From Streptomyces sp. RKAG293 (GTDB lineage: Bacteria > Actinomycetota > Actinomycetes > Streptomycetales > Streptomycetaceae): a stretch of DNA of 64,000 nucleotides. Each line of letters starts with the position of its first letter. Within the stretch, counting starts at the first letter, position 1. The notes under the pieces were generated by a model that searched no databases, was not told where the DNA came from, and saw only the letters and a list, made by a program, of their open reading frames with translations. The DNA lies in the NCBI RefSeq assembly GCF_023701745.1, contig NZ_JAJOZB010000001.1, forward strand, positions 2,548,501 to 2,612,500. The letters run 5' to 3'. The position numbers and the translations under genes were made by a program. Positions 35,663 through 44,684 of the stretch are shown here, piece after piece.

Positions 35663-38471
35663 TGCCGAGCGCCTGGATGTCCACCCCGCCCAGCGCGGGG
35701 TGGAGATAGACGTTGGTCAGCCGTGCCGAACGGTAGTTGAGCTGCCGCACGTACATGAACGGGATCAGGGTGCCCCGGTCCTGCGAGGTGGAGTCGACGG
35801 TGCGCCAGACGCTGTCGGCGGAGTTGCGGTCGGTCTTGGCGTCGGCCTCGTCCATCAGGTCCTTCAGCTGCTGGTCGGCGAGGGCCGCGTAGTTGGACGG
35901 GCTGCCGGCCAGCAGCAGCGGGCGCAGGAAACCGGCCGGGGTGGGCCAGTCGGACTGCCAGGTGGTGAGGATGATGCCCCACCCACGATCCTTGATCTTC
36001 TTCTGGTCGGGCAGGGTCGCGTACAGGTCCGCGGCCTCGGGGTACTCGGTCTTGGCGGTGATCCCGACGACGGCGAGCTGGGTGCGCAGGTTCTCCACCA
36101 TGGCCTTGGTCCTGGGGTTGCCGTTGGCCGTGACGATGGTGGTCGAGAAGCCGGACGCGTGCCCGCAGTCGGACAGCTGGCGCTTGGCGAGGTCGGGATA
36201 GGTGCGGCCGGCGGCCGTGCCGTACGTGTTCAGATGCGGGTCGTAGCCGCCGACCGTCGGCGGCAGCATCCCGCCCGCGACGTCCCCCGCGTCCTTGCCG
36301 CCGCCCGCGTCGCGCAGCGCGGTCCGGTTCGCCGCGTACTGCACCGCCCAGCGGCAGCGGTAGTCGTTCAGCGGCGCGACGGCGGTCTGCAGGGAGAAGT
36401 ACCGGACGGCCCCGATCAGCGCGGAGTCGGCGTTCGCCTTGAGGCTGTCGCTGCCGAGGATCTTGGTGCGGGTGGCGTCCTGGACACCGGCCTGGGCCGG
36501 GTCCAGATCGGCCTCTCCGCTGAGCAGCGCGGCGTCTACCACGTCGGCGCTCGCCGCGACCGTGAAGTCGACGGCGTCCGGCAGGGCGGTGCGGATGCCG
36601 TCGGTGGCCGGGTCCCACTTGTCGTTGCGCACCAGCCGCAGCTTCTTGTCGCGGTCGTAGGACGCGATCTTGTACGGCCCGCTGGCGACCGGCTGCCTCT
36701 CGTAGTTGTCCTTGGTGTCCTTGGCCTTCGGCACGGGCGAGGACATCGGCAGTGCGAGCACGTAGGGGAAGTCGGCGAACGGCGCGTCGAGATGGAAGAC
36801 GATGGTGCTGTCGTCCGGTGTGAGCACGCTCTTCAGGCCCAGCTGGTCCGGGTCGGTGTCCTTGTACGGGCCCGGGTAGGACTGGCCCTGGTCGAGCAGG
36901 TCCCTGAGATGCGTGGGACCGCCGCTGAACAGGTCGGTCGCGAACGTCCGCTCGATGCCGTACTTGATGTCCTTGGACGTGATGCCCGTGCCGTCCTCGA
37001 ACGTCACGCCCTTCTTGAGGGTGTACGTGTAGGTGAGGCCGCCGTCGCTGACCGTGCCGGTGGTGGTGGCCAGGTCCGGCGCGAGTTCGGCGCCCGCCCC
37101 GCTGGGCTGGGGGGCGAAGTCCACGAGCTTGCGCAGCAGGAGCCGGTCCAGGTTCCAGGCGAGCGGTGAGTAGGAGCGCGCCGGGTCCAGGGAGTCGGGG
37201 GCGTAGTACGACATCAGCTTGAGCGTGCCGCCCTTGGCCGTGGACGGGTTGACGGTGCCGTTGACCGCCCCGTCGTAGCCGCGGCCGACGGTCCGCTTGG
37301 CGATCAGGTCCAGAGCCGTGACGGTGTTCTCGTCCGGGCGCGCCGAGGAGCCGAGGCGGACGGCGAGCACCGTGCCGAGCGTCAGCACCACGGCCGCCGA
37401 GACGGCGATGAGGGCGCGCCGCCGCCCCTTGCCGCGGCGCGGATCGGCCGGCGCCGTGCCCCACTGCTGGGAGGTGTACGCCTCGCCGGGCCGCCCGGAG
37501 GCCGGTGGCATCAGCTGTGGCAGCGGCGGCGGAACCGGAGTGTGCGGCGGTGTGTGCGGCGGGTTGTACGCAGGGTGCAGCGGCACGACCGGCCGCGGGG
37601 CGGGGGCGGGCGGCAGGGCCGGGGTGGCGCCGCCCCTGGGTGCCGCGAGCCAGCCGTTCAGGTCGTCGCGCATGACGGCCGCGCTGCGCGGGCGCAGCGC
37701 GGGGTTCTTGGAGAGGGCGGAGATGACGATCGCGTCCAGCTCGGGCGGTACCGCCGCGTTCCGCGCCGAGGGCGGCTCCGGGGTGGAGTGGATGTGGGCG
37801 TACATCACCGTGAGCGGCGTCGGTCCGGGGAACGGGACGGTGCCGGTGAGCAGTTCGGTCAGCATGCAGCCGACCGCGTACAGGTCGCTGCGCGCGTCGA
37901 CCTCGCGGTCCTCGATCTGTTCCGGTGACATGTAGCCGGGGGTGCCGAGGGCGGAGCCGGTGCCGGTGATCCGGGTCAGCGAGTGCACGACCCGGGCGAT
38001 CCCGAAGTCGGCGACCTTGACGGAACCCGTCGACGTGATCAGGACGTTGGACGGTTTGACGTCCCGGTGGACCAGCCCGCGGGCGTGGGCGTGGGCGAGC
38101 GCGTCCAGGATGTCGCAGGTGATCCTGACCGCCCGTTCGATGTCCAGCCTGACCTGGCTGCGGGCCAGTTCGGCGAGGGTGCTGCCGTCCACGTACTCCA
38201 TGACGAGGTACGGCACGATGTCCTCGTCCGTCCGCATCTCGTCCTGGTCGTGGACGGTGACGATGCCGGGGTGGTTGAGCCCGGCGGCGGCGCGGGCCTC
38301 ACGCGCGAAGCGGCGCCGGGCCTCGGCGTCCCGGGCCAGTTCCGGCAGGAGGGTCTTGACGGCGACGGTCCTGCCGAGCCGGGTGTCGTACGCGAGATGA
38401 ACCCGTGCCATGCCTCCGGAGCCGAGCAGCTCCCGGATCTCGTATCTGCCCCCGAACAGCGCGCTGTCCAT
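35652..38471 (-). CDS. Receptor-like Ser/Thr kinase fused to an ABC solute-binding domain
   Basis: A 939-residue protein with three parts. Residues 1–275 are a Hanks-type kinase: GSGGMARV P-loop (17–24), Lys39, HRDVKPSN (135–142), DFG (155–157), GTPGYMSPEQ (176–185), so it should be active. A Pro-rich juxtamembrane linker (about 283–350, with PPHTPPHTP) leads to one transmembrane helix at 352–372. Residues 415–939 form a complete family-5 solute-binding protein: GGTLKLMSYYAPDSLDPARSYSPLAWNLDRLLLRK, and the hallmark LTYTYTLKKGVTFEDGTGITSKDIKYGIERTF, continuing to the C-terminus. The solute-binding domain would lie outside the membrane where PknB-type kinases carry PASTA repeats. No lipobox or permease gene is nearby. 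ATG 38471 has GGGGGA upstream. It converges with cobC, overlapping 11 bp. The ligand is unknown; family-5 proteins bind peptides, nickel, haem or sugars. Confidence 0.92.
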   Translation of the reverse strand: MDSALFGGRYEIRELLGSGGMARVHLAYDTRLGRTVAVKTLLPELARDAEARRRFAREARAAAGLNHPGIVTVHDQDEMRTDEDIVPYLVMEYVDGSTLAELARSQVRLDIERAVRITCDILDALAHAHARGLVHRDVKPSNVLITSTGSVKVADFGIARVVHSLTRITGTGSALGTPGYMSPEQIEDREVDARSDLYAVGCMLTELLTGTVPFPGPTPLTVMYAHIHSTPEPPSARNAAVPPELDAIVISALSKNPALRPRSAAVMRDDLNGWLAAPRGGATPALPPAPAPRPVVPLHPAYNPPHTPPHTPVPPPLPQLMPPASGRPGEAYTSQQWGTAPADPRRGKGRRRALIAVSAAVVLTLGTVLAVRLGSSARPDENTVTALDLIAKRTVGRGYDGAVNGTVNPSTAKGGTLKLMSYYAPDSLDPARSYSPLAWNLDRLLLRKLVDFAPQPSGAGAELAPDLATTTGTVSDGGLTYTYTLKKGVTFEDGTGITSKDIKYGIERTFATDLFSGGPTHLRDLLDQGQSYPGPYKDTDPDQLGLKSVLTPDDSTIVFHLDAPFADFPYVLALPMSSPVPKAKDTKDNYERQPVASGPYKIASYDRDKKLRLVRNDKWDPATDGIRTALPDAVDFTVAASADVVDAALLSGEADLDPAQAGVQDATRTKILGSDSLKANADSALIGAVRYFSLQTAVAPLNDYRCRWAVQYAANRTALRDAGGGKDAGDVAGGMLPPTVGGYDPHLNTYGTAAGRTYPDLAKRQLSDCGHASGFSTTIVTANGNPRTKAMVENLRTQLAVVGITAKTEYPEAADLYATLPDQKKIKDRGWGIILTTWQSDWPTPAGFLRPLLLAGSPSNYAALADQQLKDLMDEADAKTDRNSADSVWRTVDSTSQDRGTLIPFMYVRQLNYRSARLTNVYLHPALGGVDIQALGIKN

Positions 38472-38664
38472 CGTGTCCCCCGACCCCCGGCCCGTCCAGC
38501 GGACCCCGTGACCCCTGTGACCCCTGAAACGAACCCTGCGAACTCTGGCTGCTTTCCCCTGAACACAACAGTAGAGGGCGACGCCGACAACGGCGCCGCC
38601 CTCTCCCATTCCCCCTCGGACCCTCAGTCCCCCCTCGGGTCCCAATCCGGTCGGAACCGGACGT

Positions 38665-39852
38665 CTAGGCGTCCGTTTCCGCCGCCTGGGCGGCCGCCTT
38701 GCGGCGGCGGGACGTCAGATACAGCGCGCCACCGCCGACCACGACGAGCGCGCCCGCGCCCGCGGCGAGCAGCGGGGTGTTGGAACCGCTGCCGGTCTCG
38801 GCGAGGTTCTGGGTGGTGGGGCCGGTCTGCGGCTCCGAACCACCGCTGCCGCCGGCGCCCCCCGAACCACTCGCGCCGCTCGATCCGCCGCTGCCGCCGG
38901 AGCTGCCACCCGACGCGCCACCGGAGTCGGCGCCGGTCGAGGACCCGCCGGACGACGCTCCCCCGGTGGAGGCACCACCGTCGGAGGCACCGCCGTTCGT
39001 GCCGCCGCCGTTCGCAGCGCCGCCGTTGTCGGCTCCCCCGTTGGTGGTACCGCCATGGGTGGCGCCGCCGTTGGAGGTGCCGCCGGTCGTCGGGTCGACC
39101 ACCTTCGGCGTCTCGCACGTCGCCTTGACCAGGGTCACGGTGCCGGTCACGACCGCGACGTTCAGTTTCAGCGGATTGACCTTCACCTTCAGCTCCAGCC
39201 CGGTGGCGGCGGCGGTGCGCGACGTGGTCTGGGTCTTCGTCAGGTCGAGGCTGACCTCGCCGACCCCGGGCACCGCCACCTTCGTCGTCCCGGTGGCGGT
39301 CAGGGTGACCTTCTTGTTGAGCACCCACACACCGGCCAGGGTGGCCGACGCGGCCGGCTTCCGGCCCGCCTCACAGGTCGCCTTGGAGGTGACCGCCTCG
39401 ATCCGGATCAGGGACAGCAGCGGCAGGCCGGGCAGATGCACCTCGGCGCGGGCCAGGTTCGCGTAGCCCTCCGCCTTGTGCGCGTCGGCCGTCGCCTTGG
39501 CGGTGGCGACATCCGCCCGCAGCATGCTGAACGGCTTGCCGTGGTCGACGCCGTCCAGCTTGGCGGTGAGCGCGGTCTCGGCGGCATCGGCCGGCGCCTT
39601 CACATCGTTGAGCGAGACGTTCAGCGGCACATGGACCGTCTTGTTCACCAGCGATACGTCGAGACCGGCGCGCAGGACGGTCGCGGTCGACCTGCCGCCC
39701 CCGGAGCTGCCGCCGGAGGTGCCCCCGGCGTTCCCGGAGGGATGCGCCTGGGCCGCCGGGGCGACGGCCAGCGCACCCGCCGCAAGCGCGACGGCCGCGC
39801 CGATGGCGGCGGCCGAACGGCGTGCGGGCAGGCTGAAGTTGGAGCTGTACAC
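38665..39852 (-). CDS. LAETG-anchored cell-surface protein (SCO1860 family)
   Basis: Sortase substrate of 395 residues. A signal peptide (about 1–36) ends near AAQAHPSG. The mature domain (about 55–255) has repeated beta-type segments with two CE-type cysteines in SKATCEAG and VKATCETP. A Gly/Ser/Thr-rich spacer of about 95 residues follows. The C-terminal sorting signal is LAETG at 350–354, a hydrophobic helix, then SRRRKAAAQ. LAxTG is recognised by class E sortases in Streptomyces; no sortase gene lies in this window. GTG 39852 opens the signal peptide. The ligand or structural role is unknown. It lies upstream of the kinase gene in the same direction with a gap of about 190 bp. Confidence 0.88.
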   Translation of the reverse strand: MYSSNFSLPARRSAAAIGAAVALAAGALAVAPAAQAHPSGNAGGTSGGSSGGGRSTATVLRAGLDVSLVNKTVHVPLNVSLNDVKAPADAAETALTAKLDGVDHGKPFSMLRADVATAKATADAHKAEGYANLARAEVHLPGLPLLSLIRIEAVTSKATCEAGRKPAASATLAGVWVLNKKVTLTATGTTKVAVPGVGEVSLDLTKTQTTSRTAAATGLELKVKVNPLKLNVAVVTGTVTLVKATCETPKVVDPTTGGTSNGGATHGGTTNGGADNGGAANGGGTNGGASDGGASTGGASSGGSSTGADSGGASGGSSGGSGGSSGASGSGGAGGSGGSEPQTGPTTQNLAETGSGSNTPLLAAGAGALVVVGGGALYLTSRRRKAAAQAAETDA

Positions 39853-40136
39853 GGTGGAACCCCCACGAGTGGCTTGGAGTCAGCGGCGCCGCTTGAGGGG
39901 ACAACGCGGCCGCCGGTGACCTCGGTCCCGCCATATTTACGCACTGAGAGTGAACTGGCGACTACCTGCAGCGAGTTCACCCATACGGGTGGTTTCCGGC
40001 ACTATCTTCGAATCTTGCTGCACGCCCGTTCCCACCCGTCACCCGTGCCACGTGATGACGGCCCCCACCTCTGTTGACGCGCCGAGGCGTACGCGGTGGT
40101 GCTCAACGACCGGCACCCGCTCCGCGTAACGCTGCG

Positions 40137-41237
40137 TCAACCCACCACCCGTCCGCGCAGCACGATGCGCCGCGGATCGGCCAGCACCCGTACGTCCGCC
40201 CGCGGATCGGTCGCGTACACGACCAGGTCGGCGGAGGCGCCCTCGGTGAGCCCGTCGCGGCCGAGCCATTCACGGGCGCCCCAGGTCGTGGCGGACAGCG
40301 CCTCGACCGGCGACAGGCCCGCCGTGACGAGTTCGGCGATCTCGTCGGCGATCAGGCCGTGGGCCAGCGAGCCGCCCGCGTCGGTGCCGGCGAAGATCCG
40401 GACGCCGGCGTCGTGCGCGGCACCCACCGTGGCGTGCCGGCGCTCGTGCAGCCGGCGCATATGGGCCGCCCAGCGCGGGAACTTGGCCTCGCCGCCGGCC
40501 GCCATCGCCGGGAACGTCGCGATGTTGACCAGGGTCGGAACGATGGCGACACCGCGTTCCGCGAACAGCGGGACGGTGTCCTCGGTCAGCCCGGTGGCGT
40601 GCTCGACGCAGTCGATACCCGCCTCCACGAGGTCACGCAGCGAGTCCTCCGCGAAGCAGTGCGCGGTGACCCGCGCGCCCTCCTCGTGGGCGGCGGCGAT
40701 GGCCTCCTCCAGGGCGCCGCGCGGCCAACAGGCCGTGAGGTCACCGGCCTCGCGGTCGATCCAGTCGCCGACGAGCTTCACCCAGCCGTCGCCGCGCCGC
40801 GCCTCCTGGCGGACGTACGCCGTCAGATCCCCCGGCTCGATCTCGTGCGCGTAGTTGCGGATGTAGCGGCGGGTGCGCGCGATGTGCCGGCCGGCGCGGA
40901 TGATCCGCGGCAGGTCCTCGCGGTCGTCGACCCAGCGGGTGTCGGACGGCGATCCGGCGTCGCGCAGCAGCAGGGTGCCGGCCTCGCGGTCGGTCAGCGC
41001 CTGCTTCTCCGCCGTCTCCGCGTCCACCGGGCCGTGCGTGTCGAGGCCGACGTGGCAGTGCGCGTCGACGAGGCCGGGCAGCGCCCAGCCCTCGACGGTG
41101 GTCACCTCGAGCGGTCCGGCGGGCCGGTCGTACGAGATCCGGCCGTCCAGCACCCACACCTCGTCCCGGACGTCCTCGGGGCCGACCAGCACCCGGCCCT
41201 TGACGTGCAGCGCACCGCGATCACCCATGACACTCAT
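40137..41237 (-). CDS. Amidohydrolase family protein
   Basis: Metal-dependent TIM-barrel hydrolase of 366 residues. The first metal site is GLVDAHCHVGLD (HxH). Later ligands are the lysine in WVKLVGDW, histidines in VTAHCFAEDS and DCVEHATGL, and the aspartate in FAGTDAGGSLAHG, the pattern of subtype I/imidazolonepropionase-like amidohydrolases and prolidases. The small beta domain at both ends is present (ALHVKGRVLVGPEDV, and DLVVYATDP). Either ATG 41237 or 41228 could start it. It is divergent from the aminotransferase gene (about 100 bp apart). The substrate is unknown. The 284-bp gap between it and the LAETG gene shows no further gene. Confidence 0.83.
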   Translation of the reverse strand: MSVMGDRGALHVKGRVLVGPEDVRDEVWVLDGRISYDRPAGPLEVTTVEGWALPGLVDAHCHVGLDTHGPVDAETAEKQALTDREAGTLLLRDAGSPSDTRWVDDREDLPRIIRAGRHIARTRRYIRNYAHEIEPGDLTAYVRQEARRGDGWVKLVGDWIDREAGDLTACWPRGALEEAIAAAHEEGARVTAHCFAEDSLRDLVEAGIDCVEHATGLTEDTVPLFAERGVAIVPTLVNIATFPAMAAGGEAKFPRWAAHMRRLHERRHATVGAAHDAGVRIFAGTDAGGSLAHGLIADEIAELVTAGLSPVEALSATTWGAREWLGRDGLTEGASADLVVYATDPRADVRVLADPRRIVLRGRVVG

Positions 41238-41341
41238 GCCCAGCACCCTAAAAGGTCGGAGGTACGCTCGCGAAGGCACCCTCGGGCCCGACAGGGCCCC
41301 GGGCCGGCCCCAGACCTTCATCCGTACGGAAGAGACGCATC

Positions 41342-42385
41342 GTGACGCACCCCCTCCTGGACCTGCCCCCGCTGACCGCCGCCCGTTTCGCCGGGATCGA
41401 ACGGCGTGTCGCGGCGCTGCTGGACACCGAGCAGGACGTCGTCATCACCCAGGGCGAGGCGCTGCTGCCCCTGGAGGGCTGCATCCGCGGCGGGGCCCGG
41501 CCCGGCTCGGCGGCGCTCAACGTGGTGACCGGCCCCTACGGGAAGACGTTCGGCGACTGGCTGCGCGACGCGGGCGCCGAGGTCACCGACCTGGCCGTGC
41601 CGTTCCACGGGGCGGTCACCGCCGAGCAGGTGGAGCGCGCACTGGCGGAGCACCCGGAGATCGACTTCGTATCGCTGGTGCACGCCGAGGCGGCCACCGG
41701 CAACACGAACCCGGTGGCGGAGATCGGCGAGGTGGTGCGCGCGCACGGCGCGCTGTTCATGCTGGACGCGGTCGCGTCGGTGGCCGCCGAACCGCTGCTG
41801 CCGGACGCGTGGGGCGTGGACCTGTGCGTCATCGGCGCGCAGAAGGCGATGGGCGGCCCCGCGGGTGTGTCGGCGGTGTCGGTCAGCGCCCGCGCCTGGG
41901 AGCGGATGGCGGCCAACCCGGCGGCGCCGCGCCGCTCGTACCTCTCCCTGTTGGACTGGAAGGAGCGGTGGATCGACACCGGCCGCACCGCGCTGCCGCA
42001 CGCGCCCGCGCAGTTGGAGATGCTGGCGCTGGAGGCGTGTCTGGAGCGGATCGACGCCGACGGCCTCGACACGGTGATCGCCCGGCACCGGGCGGCCGCC
42101 ACCGCGACCCGCGAGGGCGCGCTCGCGCTCGGCGGCGGCCTGGAGCCGTACGTGTACGAGGCGCGCGACGCCGCGCCGGTGGCGACGACGCTGCGGGTGC
42201 CCGCGGGCACCGACGCCACCGCGCTGGTGGCGCGGGCGCTCGCCCTGGACCCGTCTGTTCCGCTCGTCGCGGGTGGTGGCGCGCTCGCCAAGGAGATGGT
42301 CCGCGTCAACCACTACGGTCCCGACGCGGATCCCGCCGTGGTCGCACGGGGCCTCGCTGCGCTGGGTTCGGCGCTTTCCGGATAG
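41342..42385 (+). CDS. Class V (PLP-dependent) aminotransferase
   Basis: Fold-type I PLP protein of 347 residues, related to serine–glyoxylate/alanine–glyoxylate aminotransferases. The PLP lysine is in CVIGAQKAMGGPAG, the cofactor aspartate in LFMLDAVASVAAEPL, and VHAEAATGNTNPVAEIG precedes it. GTG 41342 has GGAAGAGA a few bases upstream. It lies immediately before the ectoine genes, but a strong inverted repeat and 359 bp separate it from ectA, so it is probably not part of that operon. The substrate is unknown. Confidence 0.82.
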   Translation: MTHPLLDLPPLTAARFAGIERRVAALLDTEQDVVITQGEALLPLEGCIRGGARPGSAALNVVTGPYGKTFGDWLRDAGAEVTDLAVPFHGAVTAEQVERALAEHPEIDFVSLVHAEAATGNTNPVAEIGEVVRAHGALFMLDAVASVAAEPLLPDAWGVDLCVIGAQKAMGGPAGVSAVSVSARAWERMAANPAAPRRSYLSLLDWKERWIDTGRTALPHAPAQLEMLALEACLERIDADGLDTVIARHRAAATATREGALALGGGLEPYVYEARDAAPVATTLRVPAGTDATALVARALALDPSVPLVAGGGALAKEMVRVNHYGPDADPAVVARGLAALGSALSG

Positions 42386-42437
42386 CGCTGCGTCACCCGA
42401 TACTGCAGAGCGTAAGCACGATAAAGGACAAGAAAGC

Positions 42438-42492
42438 ACTTCCGGGGAATTCGTCCTTTCGGTGGCCCGTCAGGACCGAATTCCCGGGAAGT
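42438..42492. terminator. Long inverted repeat after the aminotransferase gene
   Basis: The left arm 42438–42456 (ACTTCCGGGGAATTCGTCC) pairs with 42473–42492, with one mismatch and one bulged base; the loop is 16 bases. It lies 53 bases after the stop codon, so termination is the simplest reading. No T-tract follows. A regulatory role toward the downstream ect genes is possible. Confidence 0.6.
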
Positions 42493-42608
42493 ATTCTTCC
42501 GAATAGCTCCTGCCCAGCCTTCCGAAGGCTAAACGCACGGATTTCATTAAGGTTTCCGGGGCACCTCCGGGAATGTGACGGACTCCACACCAAGATCAAA
42601 TCGCCCGG

Positions 42609-42624
42609 TTATATCCGTATATAA
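42609..42624. promoter_or_regulatory. AT-rich palindrome upstream of ectA
   Basis: TTATATCCGTATATAA is a perfect 6+6 palindrome around CCGT. It lies 120 bp before ectA in the 359-bp intergenic gap 42386–42744, which otherwise holds one inverted repeat and no gene. AT-rich sequence is rare here, so it may combine a −10 element and an operator for osmotic control. Confidence 0.45.
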
Positions 42625-42744
42625 CGGCAGGTCTCGCCACGGATTCGGCCACCCGCACCCGCCCGCGCGATAACACGACGAGTCGGCCGCGTAAAGACCT
42701 CCGCCCCATGCAATTCCACTTTCTGCTCGGTAGGTTCATTCCGC

Positions 42745-43260
42745 ATGAACGCCGCTACGGAATTGAAGGCACCGCTCGCTCCCGCATTCCTCGACACCCC
42801 CACAGTCGACGACGGCGGAGCGATGTGGCGCATCGCCCGCGATTCTCGGACGCTCGATCTCAACTCCTCGTACAGCTATCTCCTGTGGTGCCGCGACTTC
42901 GCCGGCACCTCGGTGGTGGCCCGCGACGCCGACGGGTCCCCGGTGGGCTACGTGACCGGATACATCCGTCCCGATGAGCCGCAGACGCTGGTCGTCTGGC
43001 AGGTGGCCGTCGACGCGGCGCAGCGCGGCCGCGGTGTGGCGGCGGCCATGCTCGACCATCTCGCCGCACGCGTCGCCGTCGACGACGTCCGCTGGATCGA
43101 GACCACGATCACGCCGGACAACGCCGCTTCGCAGCGGCTGTTCACCTCCTTCGCCGAGCGCCACGACGTTCCGGTCGAACGCGAAGTCCTCTTCCCCGGT
43201 GCCCTGTTCCCCGACGGGCACGACTCCGAGGTGCTGTTCCGCATCGGCCCGACGGTCTGA
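42745..43260 (+). CDS. ectA: L-2,4-diaminobutyrate acetyltransferase EctA
   Basis: GNAT-fold acetyltransferase of 171 residues that makes N-gamma-acetyl-diaminobutyrate, the second step of ectoine synthesis. The family pattern DGGAMWRIARDS..LDLNSSYSYLLWCRDFAGTSVVA is at residues about 23–60. The acetyl-CoA loop is VAVDAAQRGRGVAAAMLDHL, followed by IETTITPDNAASQRLFTSFA. ATG 42745 is used; its ribosome site is weak (TAGG). A 94-bp gap with short repeats of CTTCGCCCCACCCC-type sequence separates it from ectB. Confidence 0.95.
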   Translation: MNAATELKAPLAPAFLDTPTVDDGGAMWRIARDSRTLDLNSSYSYLLWCRDFAGTSVVARDADGSPVGYVTGYIRPDEPQTLVVWQVAVDAAQRGRGVAAAMLDHLAARVAVDDVRWIETTITPDNAASQRLFTSFAERHDVPVEREVLFPGALFPDGHDSEVLFRIGPTV

Positions 43261-43354
43261 CGCCACCGCGTTCCGCTTCGCCCCACCCCCTGGCTTCGCC
43301 CCACCCCTGACTTCGCGCCGCCTCCACCGCACCGTCTCCCGGAAAGCAGGCACA

Positions 43355-44635
43355 GTGACCATCACCGCACCCGACATGACCGTCTTCGAGTCCCTGGAGT
43401 CGGAGGTCCGCAGCTACTGCCGCAGCTGGCCCGTCATCTTCGACCGCGCACAGGGCAGCGTGATGTACGACGAGGACGGTCACGCATATCTCGACTTCTT
43501 CTCCGGCGCCGGCGCGCTCAACTACGGGCACAACAACCCGGTGCTCAAACGCGCGCTGCTGGACTACCTCGAACGCGACGGCGTCACCCACGGTCTCGAT
43601 ATGAGCACCACCGCGAAACGCACCTTCCTGGAGCGCTTCCAGCAGGTGGTCCTGGAACCGCGCGGCCTGGACTACAAGGTGATGTTCCCCGGCCCGACCG
43701 GCACCAACGCCGTCGAGGCGGCGCTCAAGCTGGCCCGTAAGGTCAAGGGCCGCGAGTCGATCGTCTCGTTCACCAACGCCTTCCACGGGATGTCGCTCGG
43801 CTCGCTCGCCGTCACCGGCAACTCGATGAAGCGGGCCGGCGCGGGCATCCCGCTGGTGCACGGCACCCCGATGCCGTTCGACAACTACTTCGACGGCCGG
43901 GTGCCGGACTTCCTCTGGTTCGAGCGGCTGCTGGAGGACCAGGGCTCCGGCCTCAACCAGCCGGCCGCCGTGATCGTCGAGACGATCCAGGGCGAGGGCG
44001 GCATCAACGTCGCCCGTCCGGAGTGGCTGCGGGCGCTGGCCGACCTGTGCAAGCGCCGCGACATGCTGCTGATCGTCGACGACATCCAGATGGGCTGCGG
44101 CCGCACCGGCGCGTTCTTCTCCTTCGAGGAGGCCGGGATCACGCCGGACATCGTCACGCTCTCCAAGTCCATCAGCGGCTACGGCATGCCGATGTCCCTC
44201 GCGCTCTTCAAGCCGGAGCTGGACGTCTGGGAGCCGGGCGAGCACAACGGCACCTTCCGCGGCAACAACCCGGCGTTCGTCACCGCCACCGCCGCGCTGG
44301 ACGCCTACTGGGCCGACGGCCAGCTGGAGAAGCAGACGGTGATGCGCGGTGAGCAGGTCGAGACGGCGCTGCGGGAGATCTGCACCGCCCAGGCCCGCGC
44401 CGGCGCCGAGTACCGGGGCCGCGGTCTGGCCTGGGGTCTGCAGTTCATCGACCCGTCGATCGCCGGCCGGGTCTGCGCCCGCGCCTTCGAGCTGGGGATG
44501 CTGCTGGAGACCTCCGGCCCGCGCAGCGAGGTCGTCAAGCTGCTGCCGGCCCTGACCATCACCCCCGACGAGCTGGACGAGGGTCTGCGCACCCTCACGC
44601 GGGCCGTGAGCGACGTCATCAGCGAAACCCTCTGA
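43355..44635 (+). CDS. ectB: Diaminobutyrate–2-oxoglutarate aminotransferase EctB
   Basis: Class III PLP aminotransferase of 426 residues converting aspartate semialdehyde to L-2,4-diaminobutyrate, the first committed ectoine step. It begins [26 protein letters not shown]. The core shows [36 protein letters not shown] and the cofactor aspartate in [15 protein letters not shown]. The PLP lysine is in [19 protein letters not shown] 43355 has GGAAAGCAGG upstream. It precedes ectC by 49 bp on the same strand. Confidence 0.96.
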   Translation: MTITAPDMTVFESLESEVRSYCRSWPVIFDRAQGSVMYDEDGHAYLDFFSGAGALNYGHNNPVLKRALLDYLERDGVTHGLDMSTTAKRTFLERFQQVVLEPRGLDYKVMFPGPTGTNAVEAALKLARKVKGRESIVSFTNAFHGMSLGSLAVTGNSMKRAGAGIPLVHGTPMPFDNYFDGRVPDFLWFERLLEDQGSGLNQPAAVIVETIQGEGGINVARPEWLRALADLCKRRDMLLIVDDIQMGCGRTGAFFSFEEAGITPDIVTLSKSISGYGMPMSLALFKPELDVWEPGEHNGTFRGNNPAFVTATAALDAYWADGQLEKQTVMRGEQVETALREICTAQARAGAEYRGRGLAWGLQFIDPSIAGRVCARAFELGMLLETSGPRSEVVKLLPALTITPDELDEGLRTLTRAVSDVISETL

Positions 44636-44684
44636 GCCCGCACCCGGGCCCGACTTCGAACGGAAAGAAAGCAGAGGCAACCAC

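Noticed and set aside
39853..40136. GTTCACCCATA at about 39973 as a PHO box
   Set aside because: Only one PhoP-like unit was seen, without a second in 11-bp phase.
43265..43320. Short CTTCGCCCCACCCC-type repeats in the ectA–ectB gap as a regulatory array
   Set aside because: Only two good copies, imperfect, in a 94-bp spacer; no symmetry or known site. Left as spacer repeat.
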